Part shown: piece by piece, positions 58,393-64,000 of the stretch | How positions within the stretch are numbered: the stretch's first letter is position 1 | How the letters are laid out: each line of letters begins with the position of its first letter | Source of the DNA: Zychaea mexicana | Taxonomy: Eukaryota; Mucoromycota; Mucoromycetes; Mucorales; Lichtheimiaceae | Direction: 5' to 3' | NCBI RefSeq assembly: GCF_025766255.1 | Contig: NW_026516726.1 | Span: forward strand, 62,001 to 126,000 | DNA length: 64,000 nucleotides | Notes under the pieces: generated by a model | What the model saw: only the letters and a program-made list of their open reading frames with translations | Database searches by the model: none | Told to the model about the DNA's origin: nothing | Translations under genes and position numbers: made by a program

Positions 58393-59190
58393 TTATGATA
58401 TCTGACCATGGGCTATACTCTTGCATTGGATAGGCTGACCGCCATCGTTCGTGGTTACCAATCTATAGCCCTTGTAGGTTGCAACCTTGTGTGCATCCGT
58501 TGCCAAAGACTGTGCGACGCTTTCAAAGATTTTTTGCTTTGGTTTCAATACTGGATCAGGTTCACCTGTTGGATGCTGCGATTCGACCTGTACGCGTTCG
58601 CCAATTTGACTAGTTGCAGAAGGTTCAAGTAACTCGACGGCTTTGGAATCCTTGTTCGATGCTGCCAATAGCATACCCGAGGATAGCACGCCTCTGAATC
58701 GAGACGGTTTCATGTTGCTCACGACGACAACGCGTTTGTTCTGTTTCCATCGATATGAGATTAGAGAAAAGTATGTATCGAACGCAAACAGTTTGCTATT
58801 ATTACCAAGAGTGACTCTTTGGCCATATAGGGCGCTAGTCCGCTTACAATGGTCCGGGGCTCTTCCTCATTGACATTCACTATTACAAATAGTTAGCCAT
58901 TGGTTACGCTGTCGTTTTCAAAGGATTTTGCTTTTGTATGAATCACCTTGCTCAATGAACAAGTGGTTGGCTTCGGGATGTTGTTCGACGCTGACGATCT
59001 GACCGACGCACAAGTTGACGCGATGGATTGGGTCATTTTCAGTAATGGTATTTGCGGTGCAAATTGTTGAAGAACCTTCTGGTCCAACATCAGTTGCAGC
59101 AGGGGTGTTGTATTGTCTGAAGACTGCAGCAGCACGCGAATAAGAAACAAGTCGTGTCCGAAAGCAAGAGTTGCATGGAAGACGCAGCAT
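58393..59190 (-). CDS. tRNA-binding (EMAPII/Arc1-type) protein with mitochondrial presequence
   Basis: Three exons on the minus strand: 59190-58947, 58879-58806, 58740-58393; 221 residues. The first 30 residues are Arg/Ser/Cys-rich with no acids (MLRLPCNSCFRTRLVSYSRA), a classic mitochondrial presequence. From about residue 55 comes the OB-fold tRNA-binding domain: HRVNLCVGQIVSVEQHPEAN, EEEPRTIVSGLAPYM, VVVVSNMKPSRFRGVLSSGM, then the EMAPII-like tail GEPDPVLKPKQKIFE and KVATYKGYRL. Cytosolic relatives (yeast Arc1, AIMP1/p43, the MetRS C-terminus) bind tRNA for synthetases. This version is stand-alone and predicted mitochondrial. Confidence 0.85.
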
Positions 59191-59311
59191 ATTTTTATGG
59201 TACACAGGGGGAAGGGGGAGGGAAACGAAAGAAAATGTATTTAGAGATTGACAGCTTTTTTTTTGTATGTTCAAATGAGGAAAGATAAATCTAGCAAAAT
59301 TATTATAATTT

Positions 59312-60838
59312 TTAAATATACACAGCTCTACGGATATAACGCTGTGGTTTTGGTGGTTTGCCATACACAGGTTCAGGAACGCCTATAGCAAGTAAATTCC
59401 CCACATGGTAGTTAGTAAAAGCATCACTGCATATCCAATGGAGGAAAGACTCACCCAAGATGTCGTTGTAGATACTGCTGACAGTCTCATCCCACACCTG
59501 GCGGAAGAAGGACACGCCACGGGGTTGGAGACCGTGTGTTTGTGCAAAAGCCTTGACATCAAAACCTTCACGCTTGTCAGCCTTGATGTCGACCTTGTCA
59601 CTGCCTCCATTAGGTTGCTCATATGCAATCAGTGTGTAGCGGTGGTATTTGGTGCCCTTTTGCGGATGGGGAGGAACATAGTCCAGCACAGTGTCACCTC
59701 CAGCAACTGTTGTTTCCGTAGCAGATAATGGCACGTTTGTTATTAACCAATGGCAGTGTTGTTGATACGTTTTGTTGGCGACGTCAGGCGAATCGGGGTC
59801 TACGAGGAGAATTGTGTATAGTCGTTTGTCGGTATGGAAGTTGGTCACGTCGATCTTTGGTGCTTCAATGCTCTACAGAGGATTTTGCGTTTGTCATGTC
59901 AGGTATCTTTCCTCTCGGTTCAATCAATCTCTGACATATGCTCCGACTTGTTGAATGCATTTTGCTCTTACCTGCTCTGGCTTGGTGAATACACCGGGTT
60001 CCACAGCACCATCCTGTCCCTTCAACTGAATAGCGACTTCGACCGTAGGGACCAAGCCCAATGGAAGCAAGTCTGGAATGACGTTCATTTGGGTGACACG
60101 TTGTAACAATTGTTTGCGTGGTGCCTTTTCAAATTGCTTCTGACGCAAGTACCGGTACACAGGTCGTTCCATGTCCACTAAAATAAACGTACACATCCGT
60201 CAGTTTGATAGGATCCGTAAATAGGTGTGTGCGTGCGTATATATGCGTCGTCGTTGCTGTCGTTGTAATATATATATATATATATATATAGCAAGAGGTT
60301 CTTCTTACAGTTGCTGTTTGAGAAGTTGCGTCGAACTTCGGAATCGTTTAATTCAGACTTGACTTGCAAATCAAACTTGAGTGCGTTCAAAGCCGAGAGT
60401 TGTGCTGCTTGCGTTGGTTCACTGCCTATACACATGAATACCCGGGAAGGTTGTCAACATTCGTTTTGTGAAACAATACAAAATAGGGGAAGCGAATGAT
60501 TACCCTTCTTGACACGGGTTATTTCTTTGTCGACTCGTTCGAGCATCTTTAATCGTTCTTTTCTGTCGACTTGAATAAGGTTTAATGCTTCTTCGTAAGC
60601 AGTACCATGACCTTTGTGTTGTTCCGTTGACGCGTGCCGAGTGGCCTAATACATGATATTTCAAAGTGTCAAATCGTGTCCAAGGTAATGAGTTTGTCTG
60701 TTTGGTGAAGGGAAGAGAGGGAGACGTTGTGGTATATGTATGTTTGGTAGATTCCAATTCCCTTACAGAGGCCAGTCTCGAGGACATGGAACGCATGCCC
60801 TGATTTGTAGCTGCTCGCTTTGCCCACGCGCCAAACAT
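59312..60838 (-). CDS. Mitochondrial ribosomal protein mL38 (PEBP fold)
   Basis: Six exons on the minus strand: 60838-60767, 60645-60504, 60425-60309, 60177-59972, 59872-59455, 59382-59312; frames join throughout; 341 residues. It starts MFGAWAKRAATNQGMRSMSS, a basic mitochondrial presequence. The middle helical part (MERPVYRYLRQKQFEKAPRK) precedes a PEBP domain with LLVDPDSPD, HWLITNV and KGTKYHRYTLIAYEQP, ending VPEPVYGKPPKPQRY. This is the mL38 (yeast MRPL35) layout, a large-subunit mitoribosome protein at the central protuberance. The last intron (59383-59454, 72 bp) has no stop and is in frame. The third intron holds a TA microsatellite. Confidence 0.87.
60269..60290 (+). repeat. TA dinucleotide microsatellite in an mL38 intron
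   Basis: About eleven TA units in the intron between mL38 exons 3 and 4; likely length-variable. Confidence 0.8.
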
Positions 60839-61053
60839 TGTTGCAAGTAAAATGGAGGTGTTTTTTTGTTGAGGTGCGGGTTGGAGGGGGGGGGTAAGAA
60901 CCAAAATGTATTCCGAATTCAGCGATTATTTACAAGTCAAAGCCACCGACATTGTCGGGTGCTAACCCAGGCCCTCTTTTCCCGTTTAGCACACACACAC
61001 ACACCATACAAAGCACTCTTTCTATTTTTCTTCACTTCCACACATAAACAATC
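60839..61053. promoter_or_regulatory. Shared divergent promoter of mL38 and mL44
   Basis: Only 215 bp separate the two start codons, which point away from each other. It holds G-runs (60887-60895) and CA repeats near 60990. Both products go to the same mitoribosomal large subunit, so shared regulation is plausible. Confidence 0.65.
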
Positions 61054-62231
61054 ATGATTGGTGCACTGTCTCGAGCTCGCTGCCAAACGGCACCATTACG
61101 ATGCGTACGAGGTATGCAAGAGAGAAAAGAGAAATGGAGGGCTATACCGCATCGCGTAAAAACCTGGGCCTTGTCAATTAACTTTTTTTATGTGTTACCT
61201 TTCCCAGCGACCCGTGTAATGGCATTCCACGCAAAAGCACCTGTCATGAACGAACAACAGGAACTTCCACCTAACGTCGCAACGCCTACCAGCAACAACT
61301 CGACCTTGAGTGCGTTCGGTGCTCGTGTAGGCCTGCAGTCGCTCAGCCCCTCGCTTTTGGAACAAGCCGTGACACATTCTTCAGCAACGAACTTGACTTA
61401 TCTCGGTACATACACCTATACAACTTTAAAACCGAACGCTCTATACACGCACATACGCGTATAACCGCTTTAATGTGTGGAAACACGTATGAAGAAGAAA
61501 ACTAATGTGTTTTCTGATAGGCAAGCGTGTCCTTGGACTATACGCGACTGAGTATCTGCACAGCAAGTACCCATCGATGCACATGTCTGCATTCAACGAA
61601 GTATTGAAGAAATACATTGGATACCGATCGCTATCACATATCGGCCGCGAGGTTGGACTACAGGATGTTGTGCGTCGGGAGCATGACGAGGAGGTGCAAT
61701 CGACCGTCCTGGCCGAATGCTTCAATGCATTGGTTGGTGCTCTTTACCAGGAACAAGGCCCCGAAGCTGCCAAAAAATTCGTACACGCCCATATCTTGTC
61801 GCGCGAACTCGACGTACGACCTCTGATCAAACTGGAGAACCCAAAGCGATACTTGTCGGCATTAATGAAAAAGACGGGTCAGGAAGCACCCGTGTCACGC
61901 CTCCTTTCTGAAACGGGTCGTCTGTCAAGCGCACCTGTGTTTGTCATTGGCGTGTTCTCGGGTGAAAACAAGTTGGGCGAAGGATTTGGCAGTTCGTTAA
62001 AGATGGCAGAATACAGAGTAAGTTTTAGTTGTTGCTCAGAGGAAGAGGAGGGAGTATATTGATTTGGTAGTAAATGTATGCCTAATGAATCGTGACCCAT
62101 TGTAGGCTTGTCAAGATGCACTGGCATCACATTATGGCAAGGAGGAAAAGGACTTTGTGCTGCCTTCGGACGCTGACAAAGTGGACAACTATAAACCCGC
62201 AGCCTTGGGATGCACAGAAGCCATCGTTTAA
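61054..62231 (+). CDS. Mitochondrial ribosomal protein mL44 (RNase III fold)
   Basis: Four exons: 61054-61111, 61208-61405, 61521-62017, 62106-62231; 292 residues. It begins with an Arg-rich presequence (MIGALSRARCQTAPLRCVRG). The RNase III-like domain covers about residues 55-165: LQSLSPSLLEQAVTHSSATN, KRVLGLYATEYLHSKYP, and STVLAECFNALVGALYQEQG. The catalytic acids are not well preserved, as in non-catalytic mL44 (yeast MRPL3). A double-stranded-RNA-binding-like domain follows (NPKRYLSALMKKTGQEAP ... NKLGEGFGSSLKMAEYRAC). Role: large-subunit mitoribosome assembly and structure. The first intron (96 bp) is in frame without a stop. Confidence 0.87.
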
Positions 62232-62364
62232 ATAGAAACTCTCGCATCATTTCCCCTGTTCCCCCGCCCTTCTCCTTCCCAAATAGTATACACGCATCAC
62301 ACACAACTCGTCCACATTCTTCTTTCTTTTGAAAAGTCTATTTTATATTTTTTTTTGCTCCCTT

Positions 62365-63401
62365 CTACTGTGTATTTTCTGCAAAATAGATGCCCTCCTA
62401 CATTTTTAAACCAAAAGTAAAAGCAACTCTTATGTAAGTTTCTACCATGAGGCTTGCGTCCTAGCCCGAAGAATACCCTTCTTACCTGTGCTATCCAATG
62501 TGTTGATTTGGATGAAGTTTTTGCAGCTGCTACTTCCAGTTGGCCCGGAATAGGTTGTCCATATTGATGGCTAGTGCTAGATGTCAGATAGGTCTTGCTA
62601 TCCATATGTGACAGCTGGATAGGCTCCTCACGAGTCCAGTATTTTCCTGATGGACATTCCACCTTCCAATCATCGCCTAAACAAGTAGACACAGATGAAG
62701 TTAACAATAACTCACTTTTTTTTTAAAATAGCATGTATCTAAAAGCCAAGCGATCAATTACCAGTATCTTCACCATCATAGCAGCTGACTTCCTGCTGCC
62801 GTGACAACGGCGAAGAGTGGAGATGGCTGTGAAGATATGCCTTTGTGTTGGCATGGCGTAAGCGTACTATCGATCCACACGGTACCGGCTCACTAATATA
62901 CGTAGATGGTTATTATTGCACTTTCCCCCCGGTTCCCTCCTGGTTTATACATCATCACACATTACCCTCGCTTGCATCTCTTGCCTGCACCGGCCTGTAT
63001 AAGCCAGAAACTGTTGCTATCGTCTGCTTCGGCGAAAGCTGTAATCGATTGCTGCCCCGAACCGCTTCCTATACAAATTATTCCAAAGGAAAAGGACGCT
63101 GTTTAGCCTTTTAAAAGTGTTGAGAAAACCGGAAAGGATGGGATTCGAAAGCAATGCAGAATGGTTTACCGTAAGAAACGCCGTGTGAATGGAGTTTGTA
63201 TCCAGAGGGTTGATGTGTAAGTTTAATTGTGCTGCCGCAAGTAACTTTTTCAAAACCTAAAGTAATGACGAAAAGACTGGTTTAGCGGCAACCATTCGTA
63301 AACTAAGAAAAATTATAAAGTTTACCATCTTCAAGTTCAATGGCACCGGAGACAACAGCAACAAGGCATGTAAGCGCTGATGCTAGAAAGGCCAGTTTCA
63401 T
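62365..63401 (-). CDS. SDF2-like MIR-domain protein of the ER
   Basis: Six exons on the minus strand: 63401-63326, 63256-63170, 63068-62966, 62892-62762, 62676-62486, 62397-62365; 206 residues (human SDF2 has 211). Signal peptide: KLAFLASALTCLVAVVSG. Three MIR repeats: VTCGSTIKLTHQPSGYKLHS with GSGSGQQSITAFAEADDSNS; VPCGSIVRLRHANTKAYLHS; and PIQLSHMDSKTYLTSSTSH. The last tiny exon encodes EGIYFAENTQ, matching the family's C-terminal block, which fixes its acceptor. No KDEL/HDEL signal is present. Known relatives act in ER protein quality control with J-proteins; the MIR fold is shared with protein O-mannosyltransferases. Confidence 0.88.
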
Positions 63402-64000
63402 GATGAAGTGTTAGCGGAGTGTTGTTGTTATGGAGAGAAGGGAGACGCGAGAGAGCTTTTACATGCTTGAGAGTTCGCCGTTTTTATTCGCGACGCGATC
63501 ATAGAAGGACACGTGGCATTAAAAGACAAAGTGTACTGTTTTGTGGGATAGTAATCCTCACACAAAGCTACATAATTCTTGTTGACTGTGCCTGGGCTTG
63601 ATCCTAGTGGCTTTAAACAAAGCCAGCGAGTCCAACAAAGTTGACCATCACAAAGCGCAAGGCAAGCTCGGTCCAATTTGCCCATCCTCAGTACAGCTTT
63701 CTGATCAGGGCATCTTTTTTGTGTCACCTGGACAAAGTACAGAGCTTGGACCGCCACTCTGACTTGCTGGCGACCTGGACTTGCACTCAATTTCGACAGA
63801 GACCTGGAAATTTGGAACTTGGTCCAGCTTTCCTTTGGATCTTCACGACAACCTCTTTGGCTCACACTCGTCCCGTCCACAAACTGCTCAAGCTCAACAA
63901 TCCGATGGATGACAACCTCAAGCACTTGGACAACTTACACACCAGTCAGAAAATCAACAACCTGACTTTTTTCAGCTCGGTATTACATTGCCGCATTGAG
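63402..64000. other. Window end, unidentified
   Basis: The first part is the SDF2-like promoter. From about 63600 the base content rises and a 165-codon minus-strand frame (63925-63428) stays open (REDPKESWTKFQISRSLSKL, VQALYFVQVTQKRCPDQKA). It lacks an ATG at its upstream end and matches no family I know. It may be part of a repeat or a gene that continues beyond the window. Confidence 0.3.

Noticed and set aside
61112..61207. mL44 first intron read as coding
   Set aside because: Clean GT...AG borders and unlike-family sequence; removing it joins presequence to the conserved part.
62400..62483. Longer SDF2-like C-terminus using an earlier acceptor
   Set aside because: It gives unrelated residues; the acceptor at 62398-62399 yields EGIYFAENTQ, which fits the family.
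1..64000. CRISPR arrays, rRNA operons, bacterial operons
   Set aside because: No regular spaced repeats or rRNA sequence seen; gene structure is eukaryotic throughout.

Overview
This is fungal nuclear DNA, most likely from a Mucoromycota mould (Mucorales-type). Genes have many short GT...AG introns (about 50-130 bp), intergenic DNA is AT-rich, TATA boxes sit upstream of some genes, and there is a Helitron plus relics of gene families I recognise from Mucorales genomes. No species can be named from the sequence.

Layout. 1-3.9 kb is genic: the end of an ammonium transporter, a GRIP-domain golgin and a small CsbD-like stress protein. 6.3-14.9 kb is mobile: a decayed copy of a PD-(D/E)XK-like gene, a coding-intact Helitron (8.5-13.96 kb) with a zinc-knuckle ORF and a 1410-residue Rep-helicase, a small gene fragment, and a 365-bp pogo/Tigger-type MITE with a TA duplication. 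14.9-33.8 kb is one giant inverted repeat. Its two inner arms are 8,016 bp each, about 99.9 % identical and collinear, around a 756-bp unique spacer. They are flanked by diverged outer arms of about 856 bp and by a 433-bp segment found only on the right. The arms carry two PD-(D/E)XK-like pseudogenes (one split, with its halves in permuted order) and AT-rich relics of a chromodomain Ty3/gypsy element. 35.9-38.1 kb is a decayed multidomain protein (DUF6729-like, DDE-like, WRN-type exonuclease).

From 39 kb on the DNA is mostly ordinary: DNAJC8 and coilin as a divergent pair, a 2H-phosphoesterase-like protein, an acidic secreted protein, a broken F-box/LRR gene and an F-box fragment, with long gene-poor gaps (43.1-45.7, 46.7-49.9, 53-57.1 kb). 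The last 7 kb is dense: PEX14, a mitochondrially targeted tRNA-binding (EMAPII/Arc1-type) protein, mitoribosomal proteins mL38 and mL44 sharing one short divergent promoter, and an ER-type SDF2-like MIR protein.

Themes. The host genes serve nitrogen uptake, Golgi tethering, nuclear RNP and splicing bodies, peroxisomes and mitochondrial translation. The accessory part records repeated transposition and a very large, recently homogenised palindrome. Exon boundaries were read by eye from splice consensus, frame continuity and family resemblance. No alignment or database search was run.
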